Of a stretch of DNA of 7,836 nucleotides, positions 1 to 5,155 are shown in pieces. Position 1 is the stretch's first letter. Every line of letters begins with the position of its first letter. Origin of the DNA: an uncultured Spirochaetales bacterium. GTDB lineage: Bacteria > Spirochaetota > Spirochaetia > Treponematales > Treponemataceae. A program made the translations under genes and the position numbers. The stretch is from the NCBI GenBank assembly GCA_946061495.1, contig CAMGSV010000119.1, positions 1 to 7,836 of the forward strand, read 5' to 3'. The notes below the pieces were generated by a model, which searched no databases, was not told the DNA's origin, and saw only the letters and a program-made list of their open reading frames with translations.

Positions 1-923
1 GTGGCGATGCAATTGCGGGCAATTTCCTGTCCTCCGGAACCAGATGCCAGGGCGGCAATGGCATTCACATTGGACAAGGCGGCGGCAATCTCAGGCGTTG
101 CCACAATGATTCCCGTGCGGAAGGATGGCAGTCCAATCTTTGACAGGCTCATGGAAAGCACCACGGACTCGTCCCAGTAGGGGGCCGCATCATCAATGAA
201 CACAATGTCGGGGAAGGGCAGGCCGTAGGCGTTGTCCACAAAGAGGGGAATCCCATATTGGGAGGCCAAGGCCGCCAAACGGTGGATCTCGCTGTCCGTC
301 AGCACATTGCCCGTGGGATTGGTGGGACGGGACACACACATGACCCCCACATCGTCGTGGCTGGCAAGATGGGACTCCAGCAGCTCAAAGTCAATAAAAT
401 ACTTGAAGCTGCGATCGTCGTAGTACTGGCAGCGGGCAGGAATGGACACCATGGTATCAGGCTCCAGCCCCTGGTCCGCATAGCCCACATACTCAGGCAC
501 CAGAGGAAAAAGAATCTTCTTCCGGCGGACGCTGCCGTCACTGGCGGTAAAGGTTCCGGAAAAGAGATTGAACAGGTAGAAGAAGGCGGACTGGCTGCCG
601 TTGGTGATGGCAATGTTTTCCGGCCCCACCTTCCAGCCATAGGTACTGGAAAGGAAGCTGGCCATGGCATCGATAAAGCCAATCCTGCCTTGTGGCGGGT
701 CATAGAGAGAAATCAGCTTCTCAAAGCCATCCTCCTCTGCCATAATCCGCTCCATCTCACGGCGGAACATGGCTTCCGACTCGGGAACACGGGCAGGATT
801 TCCACCCCCCAAACGATAGGGAGTCACACCCTCTGGCAGCGGACGCCCCAAGTCATCCATCAACTGCAGGATGCCAGAATGACCGGTAAGCTTCCGGCCG
901 AAGTCAGAAAATGAGTGGTTCAT
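1..923 (-). CDS. avtA: Valine--pyruvate aminotransferase (AvtA), 3' end cut off by window edge
   Basis: A PLP-dependent fold-type I aminotransferase that exchanges amino groups between valine and pyruvate to give 2-oxoisovalerate and alanine in the cytoplasm. The visible 307 residues follow E. coli AvtA as I remember it: an N-terminal FGRKLTGHSGILQLMDDL block, LGGGNP (38-43), NGSQSAFFYLFN (108-119), PTNPTGN (200-206), VDNAYG (229-234) and SLSKIGLPSFRTG (259-271). K262 is the predicted Schiff-base lysine, D230 the residue facing the PLP ring nitrogen and R269 a phosphate ligand. E. coli AvtA has about 417 residues, so roughly the last quarter lies beyond base 1. The ATG at 923 has an AGAGAG Shine-Dalgarno (933-938) inside the end of the bactofilin gene, and only 6 bases separate the two genes. 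It is probably the last or a late gene of the rpsT-hup-lnt cluster. Family assignment is firm; substrate preference is inferred from similarity. Confidence 0.9.
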   Translation of the reverse strand, partial: MNHSFSDFGRKLTGHSGILQLMDDLGRPLPEGVTPYRLGGGNPARVPESEAMFRREMERIMAEEDGFEKLISLYDPPQGRIGFIDAMASFLSSTYGWKVGPENIAITNGSQSAFFYLFNLFSGTFTASDGSVRRKKILFPLVPEYVGYADQGLEPDTMVSIPARCQYYDDRSFKYFIDFELLESHLASHDDVGVMCVSRPTNPTGNVLTDSEIHRLAALASQYGIPLFVDNAYGLPFPDIVFIDDAAPYWDESVVLSMSLSKIGLPSFRTGIIVATPEIAAALSNVNAIAALASGSGGQEIARNCIA

Positions 924-929
924 AGTTGT

Positions 930-1343
930 CTACTCTCTATATGTTGTACAGGCTTTCTTATATTCAGCGGCGGTGAGGGAAAAGATGTCCACATCGGGAG
1001 AAGCCTCAAGCATGGTCACCTGACCGTGGAAATCCACATTGTCGTCAATTCGCAGCCGCAGGGCAGAAACATCTCCCACCACACGGCTACCGGAGGCAAT
1101 CTCAAGCTTTGATGCAGCCTTTAGGTCTCCGGTAACTGCTCCCGCCACAAAGATTGAGTCGGCGGCGATCTGAGAAACCTTGCACTGGGCTGTCTTGTCA
1201 ATCCGAAGGTTGCCGGAAGACTGAATCCTTCCCTCGAATGTACCGGTGATAACCAAGTTGTCGCTGAATTCCAGCTCACCGACAAATTCCGTTTTTTGAC
1301 CAAGGACAGTAACGTTACCGTCCTTCATATTGAATGAGTACAT
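930..1343 (-). CDS. Bactofilin (polymer-forming cytoskeletal protein, DUF583 family)
   Basis: A 137-residue bactofilin. This family builds nucleotide-free, right-handed beta-helix filaments that act as scaffolds for cell shape, wall synthesis and polarity, usually at the inner face of the membrane. The core (about residues 12-112) shows the expected short repeats with small and hydrophobic residues at regular intervals: GELEFSDNLVITGTFEGRI, SGNLRI, ADSIFVAGAVTGDL, ASKLEIASGSRVVGDV and LRIDDNVDFHGQVTM. Short non-repetitive tails flank it; the acidic C-terminal tail (about 113-137) has no second domain. Length is typical of small bactofilins. The ATG at 1343 has a strong GAGAGG ribosome site (1350-1355) six bases away, directly abutting the lnt stop codon (1356-1358), so translation is probably coupled to lnt. 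A second in-frame ATG at 1328 lacks comparable support. Nothing here shows which cellular structure it organises. Confidence 0.88.
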   Translation of the reverse strand: MYSFNMKDGNVTVLGQKTEFVGELEFSDNLVITGTFEGRIQSSGNLRIDKTAQCKVSQIAADSIFVAGAVTGDLKAASKLEIASGSRVVGDVSALRLRIDDNVDFHGQVTMLEASPDVDIFSLTAAEYKKACTTYRE

Positions 1344-1355
1344 GAACTTCCTCTC

Positions 1356-3023
1356 TTATGTTCTTGCTTTTCGGAGCATCCTTGCCACCAGTCCCGCCAG
1401 AATCAAAAGCACTGCAGCCAAGGCAAAAATCACTCCCACGTAATCTCCCAGACGAGTATACACTGTTTTCTCAGTTTTATCCAGAACGGGTATCGAGCCC
1501 ACCAGATAGGTCTCCACAAAGGGCTCCGCCATGGCAAGAATCCTTCCATTGGGATCGATGATGCAGGTCTGGCCGGTGGTGGTGGAGCGCACCGTCGGAA
1601 CCCGATTCTCCACGGAACGGAACACCGCCATGGAAAGGTGCTGGTACTGGCAGGCCAGACTCTTTGACCAGGCATCGTTGGATAGGTTCACAAAGGCCTG
1701 GGCACCAGCATTCACAAGGCGACGGCCCACCAAGCCAAAGGTGTCCTCAAAGCAGATGGGAGTGCTGAACCGCAGGCCATCAACCTCGAAGACAACGGGC
1801 TCCACCCCCGGCTCCCACATATGGGTGTCTCCGTTCAGCAGCATCTGGTACAGTTTGGGAAACTGCTTGTCAAAGGGGAAATATTCAGTGAAAGGCACCA
1901 GCTTCATCTTGCTGTAGATATCGGGAGTCGGCGGCAGAGTGTTCTCCCCCGGCTTGAACAGCAGCACTGCATTATAGTCCAGAATCCTGTTGCCCACCCC
2001 GTCAACACCGTGGTCGTTTCCAATCACAAAGGGGACGGGAGCCCTGTCCAGATACTGTAGAAGCTCCTGCACCAACTGGAACTTATCCCGTTCATACCGA
2101 TGCTGGTAGTGCCAGGTTATGCGAGGCACAAAGGCCGTCTCAGGCCACACCACAAAGTCCACCTGGGGATTTTGAGCCAGGGCCTGGTCGGAAAGCCGCA
2201 TCAGCGTCTTCAAGTCCCGCTGGTAGGCAGACATTCCACCAACCCAGGGGTCCGAATTCTGCTGAATCAGGGCCACCTCAACCTGAGGCTCCTGGGAATA
2301 GTCCGCCGGAGACACAAAGCCATATACCAGCACCCCTACAAAAACCACCAGCCAGCAGCAGCCTGAAATCCAGTGGGCCCTACAGGCGGCAGGAAGGGCA
2401 CGGAGCAAGGCCTTGAACCTGCAACCGCAGCCCTCCACATCCCTGTTCCGGTAGGCATCTACAATGACTGCCGTAAACCAGGCAGAGGTAAAGGTAATGA
2501 GGGCATCCAGCCCCCAGATTCCCACCACATCCACAATCTGAATCAGCGGCGTCCACCTCCAATGGGAATACGCCAGGACTCCATAGTGGAAGCCGGAAAA
2601 ACCTAGGGTCTTTACAAAGTCGTAGGCGCACCACACCACGCCCTGCACCAGCCAGCCCCGCTTGGGAAAGAGGGAGGCGGCGGCTTTCAGCAGAGGAAAG
2701 GCCACCATCAGGTACAGGCCATACATAAAGGAGATGACAAAGATTCCCAAGGGGTGGAAGGTGGCCAGCCAATAGGTAAAAAGACAATAGGCTCCCACCC
2801 CATAGGCAACGCCCAAAAGCCAGACGGTTTTCCAGGATACAAAACGTACCAGAAGGAACACGGGAACTAATGCAAAATATGCCAAGAAGGGAATACCTTG
2901 AACTGTCAGTAGATTAGGTTGTGGAAGGGCAAAAAGAATGATAGAAAAGACAAGAAGAGAAAGAGCAATGCCACATCTAGCAAGCAAAGAATGTGAATCA
3001 GTTTTTTGGCACCGCTCCACCAT
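1356..3023 (-). CDS. lnt: Apolipoprotein N-acyltransferase (Lnt)
   Basis: An inner-membrane enzyme that moves a fatty acyl chain from phospholipid to the amino group of the diacylglyceryl-cysteine of lipoproteins, the last step after Lgt and LspA. It has 555 residues. Several membrane segments fill about residues 14-240, a periplasmic carbon-nitrogen hydrolase domain spans about 246-512, and a final membrane helix (about 527-547) precedes a short basic tail. The nitrilase-type triad is intact: E295 in VVWPETAF, K372 in YSKMKLVPF and C424 in TPICFED. The supporting glutamates E380 and E426 are also present. The usual VPFGE reads VPFTE here. A cysteine-rich stretch (residues 199-223, six Cys) precedes the helix leading into the catalytic domain. 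The ATG at 3023 lies 9 bases after the hup stop; the nearest Shine-Dalgarno, GAGGAG (3036-3041), is formed by the last hup codons with a rather long 12-base spacer. Annotation is firm; exact helix count is approximate. Confidence 0.93.
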   Translation of the reverse strand: MVERCQKTDSHSLLARCGIALSLLVFSIILFALPQPNLLTVQGIPFLAYFALVPVFLLVRFVSWKTVWLLGVAYGVGAYCLFTYWLATFHPLGIFVISFMYGLYLMVAFPLLKAAASLFPKRGWLVQGVVWCAYDFVKTLGFSGFHYGVLAYSHWRWTPLIQIVDVVGIWGLDALITFTSAWFTAVIVDAYRNRDVEGCGCRFKALLRALPAACRAHWISGCCWLVVFVGVLVYGFVSPADYSQEPQVEVALIQQNSDPWVGGMSAYQRDLKTLMRLSDQALAQNPQVDFVVWPETAFVPRITWHYQHRYERDKFQLVQELLQYLDRAPVPFVIGNDHGVDGVGNRILDYNAVLLFKPGENTLPPTPDIYSKMKLVPFTEYFPFDKQFPKLYQMLLNGDTHMWEPGVEPVVFEVDGLRFSTPICFEDTFGLVGRRLVNAGAQAFVNLSNDAWSKSLACQYQHLSMAVFRSVENRVPTVRSTTTGQTCIIDPNGRILAMAEPFVETYLVGSIPVLDKTEKTVYTRLGDYVGVIFALAAVLLILAGLVARMLRKART

Positions 3024-3032
3024 AAACGGATG

Positions 3033-3341
3033 TTACTCCTCTACAGATAAATTCCAAACAGCTTTTTTCAGATCTTGGCCGGAACGGAATGCGACGATAT
3101 AGTGAGGTGGAACAGAAAGGCTATCGCCAGTCTTTGGATTACGTGCCTTCTTCCGTTCCTTGCGAAGACGCAGCTCAAAGGTACCGAAACCACGCAACTC
3201 GATTGTAGAACCATCCTTCAAGGCAAGCTTAAGCTGTTCCAAGGCTGACTCGAACACTTCCTGTACAACACGTTTCTCGTGGCCAGTATCCTGACGGATT
3301 CCATCCACCAAGTCATATTTAGTTACCTTTTTTGACTGCAT
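3033..3341 (-). CDS. hup: HU/IHF-family DNA-binding protein
   Basis: A histone-like protein of 102 residues that acts as a dimer, bending and compacting DNA in the nucleoid. The N-terminal helical half (about 6-45, TKYDLVDGIRQDTGHEKR) forms the dimer body. Then come the family signature GFGTFELRLRKERKKARNP (51-69) and KTGDSLSVPPHYIVAFRSG (70-88). P69 sits at the tip of the DNA-intercalating beta-arm, and the tail LKKAVWNL closes the fold. I place the start at the ATG at 3341 because GGATGAG (3348-3354) lies six bases upstream. A longer reading would need a TTG at 3356 with no ribosome site and a non-homologous five-residue extension. Whether it is a general HU or a sequence-selective IHF-like form cannot be read from one copy. 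It lies 82 bases after rpsT and 9 bases before lnt, probably on the same transcript. Confidence 0.93.
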   Translation of the reverse strand: MQSKKVTKYDLVDGIRQDTGHEKRVVQEVFESALEQLKLALKDGSTIELRGFGTFELRLRKERKKARNPKTGDSLSVPPHYIVAFRSGQDLKKAVWNLSVEE

Positions 3342-3387
3342 AAAATACTCATCCAAATCTTTTTTTTCAAAAAGTAATTTTTAACGA

Positions 3388-3413
3388 GGGACACTGTATC
3401 ACTACAATATCCC
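3388..3413 (-). other. RNA hairpin in the rpsT-hup spacer
   Basis: On the minus strand GGGATATTG pairs with CAGTGTCCC (9 pairs, two of them G-U) around an 8-base loop. The stem ends about 46 bases before the hup start and is not directly followed by a U-run, so it does not look like a standard terminator. It could be a processing or partial-attenuation site that lets rpsT and hup be expressed at different levels. The stem is seen; the role is a guess. Confidence 0.35.
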
Positions 3414-3423
3414 ATCCGTTACC

Positions 3424-3708
3424 TTAGTTTGCAGCGGCAGCACCGAATGAAACATTGTACAGTTTCATCATCCGAGACTTTTTCCGTGACACAGAATTCT
3501 TGGACAAAATGCCCTTGCCAGCGGCAGTATCCAGCTCCTTTACCAGAGCCTTCAACAGCTGGAAAGCAAGCTCAGAATCCTTGGCATGTACTGCCTCAAC
3601 ATATTTCCGAGCGCTTGTCCGAACAGAACTCTTAGCTGACTTGTTGCGCATACGGCGAACTTCACTCTGCTTATGTCTCTTCTCTGCAGAAGAATGCTTT
3701 GTGGCCAA
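3424..3708 (-). CDS. rpsT: 30S ribosomal protein S20 (bS20), TTG start
   Basis: A primary 16S rRNA-binding protein of the small subunit, 94 residues, helical and very basic. The N-terminal block MATKHSSAEKRHKQSEVRRMRN matches the S20 start, and the C-terminal KGILSKNSVSRKKSRM (65-80) matches the conserved S20 block. I choose the TTG at 3708 because it gives the canonical N-terminus and has a GGGGGG ribosome site (3714-3719) five bases upstream. The in-frame ATG at 3738 would add ten hydrophobic or aromatic residues foreign to S20. The leader carries a T8 then G6 tract (3720-3727, 3714-3719) and a perfect dyad at the predicted transcription start. E. coli rpsT also starts at UUG, and that weak codon is part of its feedback control, so similar autoregulation is possible. 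It is the first gene of the left cluster, read from its own promoter at 3765-3793. Confidence 0.94.
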   Translation of the reverse strand: MATKHSSAEKRHKQSEVRRMRNKSAKSSVRTSARKYVEAVHAKDSELAFQLLKALVKELDTAAGKGILSKNSVSRKKSRMMKLYNVSFGAAAAN

Positions 3709-3737
3709 AAGAACCCCCCAAAAAAAATACTTACACA

Positions 3738-3756
3738 TATGTTCTCATAGAACATA
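3738..3756 (-). promoter_or_regulatory. Perfect 8-3-8 dyad at the predicted rpsT transcription start
   Basis: On the plus strand TATGTTCT, then CAT, then AGAACATA: two perfect 8-base arms with a 3-base centre. From the predicted -10 box (3765-3770), transcription should begin near 3758, so the dyad covers about +2 to +20 of the rpsT leader. That suits either a repressor operator or a 5' mRNA hairpin ahead of the ribosome site. The symmetry is directly visible; the function is inferred. Confidence 0.5.
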
Positions 3757-3764
3757 CTTAATCC

Positions 3765-3793
3765 ATGCTACCAAAAACATTGAAGTTAGTCAA
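3765..3793 (-). promoter_or_regulatory. Sigma-70 promoter for rpsT and the genes after it
   Basis: On the minus strand, -35 TTGACT (3788-3793, five of six consensus bases), a 17-base spacer and -10 TAGCAT (3765-3770, four of six). Predicted start is near 3758, leaving a leader of about 50 bases before the TTG codon of rpsT. It points away from the plus-strand promoter at 3840-3868, with 46 bases between the two -35 boxes. Confidence 0.65.
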
Positions 3794-3799
3794 GTGAAC

Positions 3800-3827
3800 T
3801 TTAACATTTGCAAGACTTTATGTTAAA
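3800..3827. promoter_or_regulatory. 8-12-8 inverted repeat between divergent promoters
   Basis: TTTAACAT (3800-3807) and ATGTTAAA (3820-3827) are perfect reverse complements, separated by 12 bases. Half-site centres are 20 bases apart, about two helical turns, the usual spacing for a dimeric regulator. The dyad lies between the -35 boxes of the rpsT promoter and the plus-strand small-gene promoter, so one bound protein could touch both. The region is A+T-rich, which raises the chance of accidental symmetry. Confidence 0.4.
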
Positions 3828-3839
3828 ATATCAACAGTA

Positions 3840-3868
3840 TTGACAACGGAGCCACATTGAGATATTAT
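3840..3868 (+). promoter_or_regulatory. Near-consensus sigma-70 promoter of the small zinc-ribbon gene
   Basis: TTGACA (3840-3845, perfect -35), a 17-base spacer and TATTAT (3863-3868, five of six). Predicted start is near 3875, giving a leader of about 34 bases that ends in a perfect AGGAGG ribosome site (3897-3902). With the tRNA-Glu promoter it is one of the two strongest promoters in the window. Confidence 0.8.
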
Positions 3869-3908
3869 CTTCCAATAATCGATTATATCCTAAGACAGGA
3901 GGCTAGCC

Positions 3909-4079
3909 ATGGCTGGAGCAAGTAAGAACTCACGTACTACCGTTACCACCCATAAATTCAACTGTACATGCGGTGGAGAGGTTGTGATGAAGACATTGTT
4001 TGAGAAGGGCAGACTGAAGAACGTCGCCGAATGCACACAGTGTAAGCGCGTCGAGCGCCGCCCCAAGGACTTTAAATAA
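3909..4079 (+). CDS. Small basic four-cysteine (zinc-ribbon-like) protein, function unknown
   Basis: A 56-residue protein I do not recognise as a named family. The N-terminus is short and polar (MAGASKNSRTTVTT). Next come FNCTCGGEVV (C19, C21) and, twenty residues later, ECTQCKRVERRPKDF (C42, C45). CxC plus CxxC is a plausible zinc ribbon with two knuckles and a beta-hairpin between. Lysine and arginine are abundant, as in small ribosomal or nucleic-acid-binding proteins, but it does not match L32, L33 or L36 as I know them. That it is real is supported by a near-consensus promoter, an AGGAGG ribosome site exactly six bases before the ATG, and an intrinsic terminator 58 bases after the stop. 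It is the only plus-strand gene in the window and is transcribed away from rpsT. A translation-related role is inferred from composition and neighbourhood only. Confidence 0.85.
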   Translation: MAGASKNSRTTVTTHKFNCTCGGEVVMKTLFEKGRLKNVAECTQCKRVERRPKDFK

Positions 4080-4136
4080 ATCGTTCCTTGCAGTTGATTT
4101 CACCTTGATTGAAACCGACTGGTTTTCTCACATAGG

Positions 4137-4178
4137 AAGGCTATCCAGAGTTTTTCTCAGGATAGCCTTTTTTATTTT
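4137..4178 (+). terminator. Intrinsic terminator of the small zinc-ribbon gene
   Basis: AAGGCTATCC (4137-4146) pairs perfectly with GGATAGCCTT (4160-4169). After an A-A mismatch, GAG/CTC extends the stem to a TTTTT loop. The 3' arm runs into TTTTTT, A, TTTT (4168-4178). This is a strong rho-independent terminator for plus-strand transcription. In the other direction the downstream bases are not T-rich, so it should stop plsC transcripts only weakly. Confidence 0.9.
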
Positions 4179-4215
4179 CTACAAGGCTCTGAACACTCCC
4201 CTACCCAGAAGGCTC

Positions 4216-4249
4216 GGAGTAGGACTCAAACCTGAGTCACGCTCCTTTT
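4216..4249. other. Imperfect hairpin in the convergent spacer between the small gene and plsC
   Basis: GGAG (4216-4219), a 3x3 internal loop, GACTCA (4223-4228), a 4-base AACC loop, TGAGTC (4233-4238) and CTCC (4242-4245). On the plus strand it is followed by TTTTG, so it may be a weak backup terminator; on the minus strand no U-run follows. Nothing else gene-like is visible in 4179-4269. Confidence 0.35.
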
Positions 4250-4269
4250 GAAGTAAAAATACATGGGAA

Positions 4270-5031
4270 CTATTTTTTTGATTCATCCTCCCGATGCCAC
4301 TGGTCCAACTGAGCTTGAATCAACTCCTTTCCCTCCTCAAGAATCTTCACCTGCTCCTGCTTTGAGGTGGGGGTGGGATACACCTTCAGAATCTTCACCC
4401 GATAACTGCCATTGTGCAGATTCCTGATGATACCGTCCAAAGTCGAAATCCTGTAGCCTCCGTCCAGGGCGCAGACAGCTACTGGCATGGGTGCCTTGTC
4501 CAGGATACGCCGGAAGCCCGCTGCGTAAAAGCTACGGAGCTTTCCGTCACGGCTGCGGGTTCCCTCAGGGAAGATGACGGGAATCTGCCCCCGTTCCACC
4601 ACCCGCTGGGCAAATGCATCCAGGGTCTTCATGGCAAGGGAGGGGCTGCCGGTGCGAGGAACCAGGGCATGTTCGTGGGCCCGCAGCATCTCTGACACCA
4701 GGGGAACATGGCGTCCCAACTCCGCCTTAGCCACAAACCGCAGCTCACGGTCCCGCAGAAAGTTCATGTACACCGGGATGTCCAGCAGGCTCTGGTGGTT
4801 GGACATGATGAGAAACTGCTCCGGCAGATGGGACTTCAAATCCTTATAGCCAATGAACTTGAAATTTCGGTAGACAGAAAGGATGGCAAAGACCCGTGGA
4901 GCACAGACCCTTACGATGTAGTCTGAAAGCTTGTAGCTCAGCTTCTTCGATACAGGATAGGCACATATATTCAGGATTGCAGGAATACTCACAGTCAACA
5001 GGAGGCAACAGATGGTGATGATGCTGGACAT
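4270..5031 (-). CDS. plsC: 1-acyl-sn-glycerol-3-phosphate acyltransferase (PlsC/AGPAT family)
   Basis: Acylates lysophosphatidic acid at the sn-2 position to give phosphatidic acid, the precursor of membrane phospholipids. It has 253 residues. A hydrophobic N-terminal segment (about 3-25) is a likely membrane anchor. The catalytic block NHQSLLD (78-84) holds the HX4D pair H79 and D84. Substrate-binding blocks follow: FVAKAELGRHVPLV (99-112), FPEGTRS (154-160, with E156 and R159) and PMPVAVCAL (181-189). The C-terminus is highly charged. The ATG at 5031 has AAGGA (5038-5042) six bases upstream. It lies 124 bases after dinG and may have its own promoter (5074-5102). Its 3' end converges on the small plus-strand gene. 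The family is clear; other lysophospholipid acceptors are possible, since the family includes LPEAT-like relatives. Confidence 0.9.
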   Translation of the reverse strand: MSSIITICCLLLTVSIPAILNICAYPVSKKLSYKLSDYIVRVCAPRVFAILSVYRNFKFIGYKDLKSHLPEQFLIMSNHQSLLDIPVYMNFLRDRELRFVAKAELGRHVPLVSEMLRAHEHALVPRTGSPSLAMKTLDAFAQRVVERGQIPVIFPEGTRSRDGKLRSFYAAGFRRILDKAPMPVAVCALDGGYRISTLDGIIRNLHNGSYRVKILKVYPTPTSKQEQVKILEEGKELIQAQLDQWHREDESKK

Positions 5032-5073
5032 ACAAAATCCTTTGTCAAATGAATTGGGACGATTCCCTGCTTT

Positions 5074-5102
5074 ATTCTATACATTTTATTCTGAAACCGC
5101 AA
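5074..5102 (-). promoter_or_regulatory. Candidate sigma-70 promoter of plsC
   Basis: On the minus strand, -35 TTGCGG (5097-5102, three of six), a 17-base spacer and -10 TAGAAT (5074-5079, five of six). Predicted start is near 5067, about 36 bases before the plsC ATG. The -35 box is weak, so transcription from upstream of dinG could also contribute. Confidence 0.45.
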
Positions 5103-5133
5103 GTCACTTGTGGGTAGCATCAGTGGTACTTGC
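5099..5133 (-). other. Hairpin between dinG and plsC
   Basis: GCAAGT/ACTTGC (6 pairs) and CACT/AGTG (4 pairs), with a two-base bulge between them, enclose a 13-base loop. It begins 22 bases after the dinG stop and its foot overlaps the candidate plsC -35 box. No U-run follows, so it is not a clear terminator; it may be a 3' stabilising structure. Confidence 0.3.
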
Positions 5134-5155
5134 CGCGGGAACTGGGAGATGGAAA

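Noticed and set aside
258..914. A 218-codon open frame on the plus strand within avtA
   Set aside because: It lies opposite conserved aminotransferase motifs and encodes no recognisable protein, so it is a shadow frame.
3376..3404. A weak promoter-like pair before hup (TTGTAG, 17 bases, TTAAAA)
   Set aside because: Only three of six bases match in each box and the region is also a plausible RNA hairpin, so it is not listed as a promoter.
3708..3738. The ATG at 3738 as the rpsT start
   Set aside because: It adds ten residues (including KYFFWGVL) foreign to S20. The TTG at 3708 gives the canonical N-terminus and has a close ribosome site.
3738..3756. A LexA-type SOS box
   Set aside because: The dyad has GTTC and GAAC in the order opposite to the Gram-positive GAAC-N4-GTTC box, with a 5-base gap, and the adjacent gene is not an SOS gene. 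Spirochaete LexA sites are not known to me, so no name is given.
4216..4249. A tRNA T-arm-like stretch (minus strand GGTTTGAGTCC)
   Set aside because: The invariant C of the T-loop is replaced by T, the stem pairs poorly, and no matching acceptor or anticodon arm exists. A simple hairpin explains it better.
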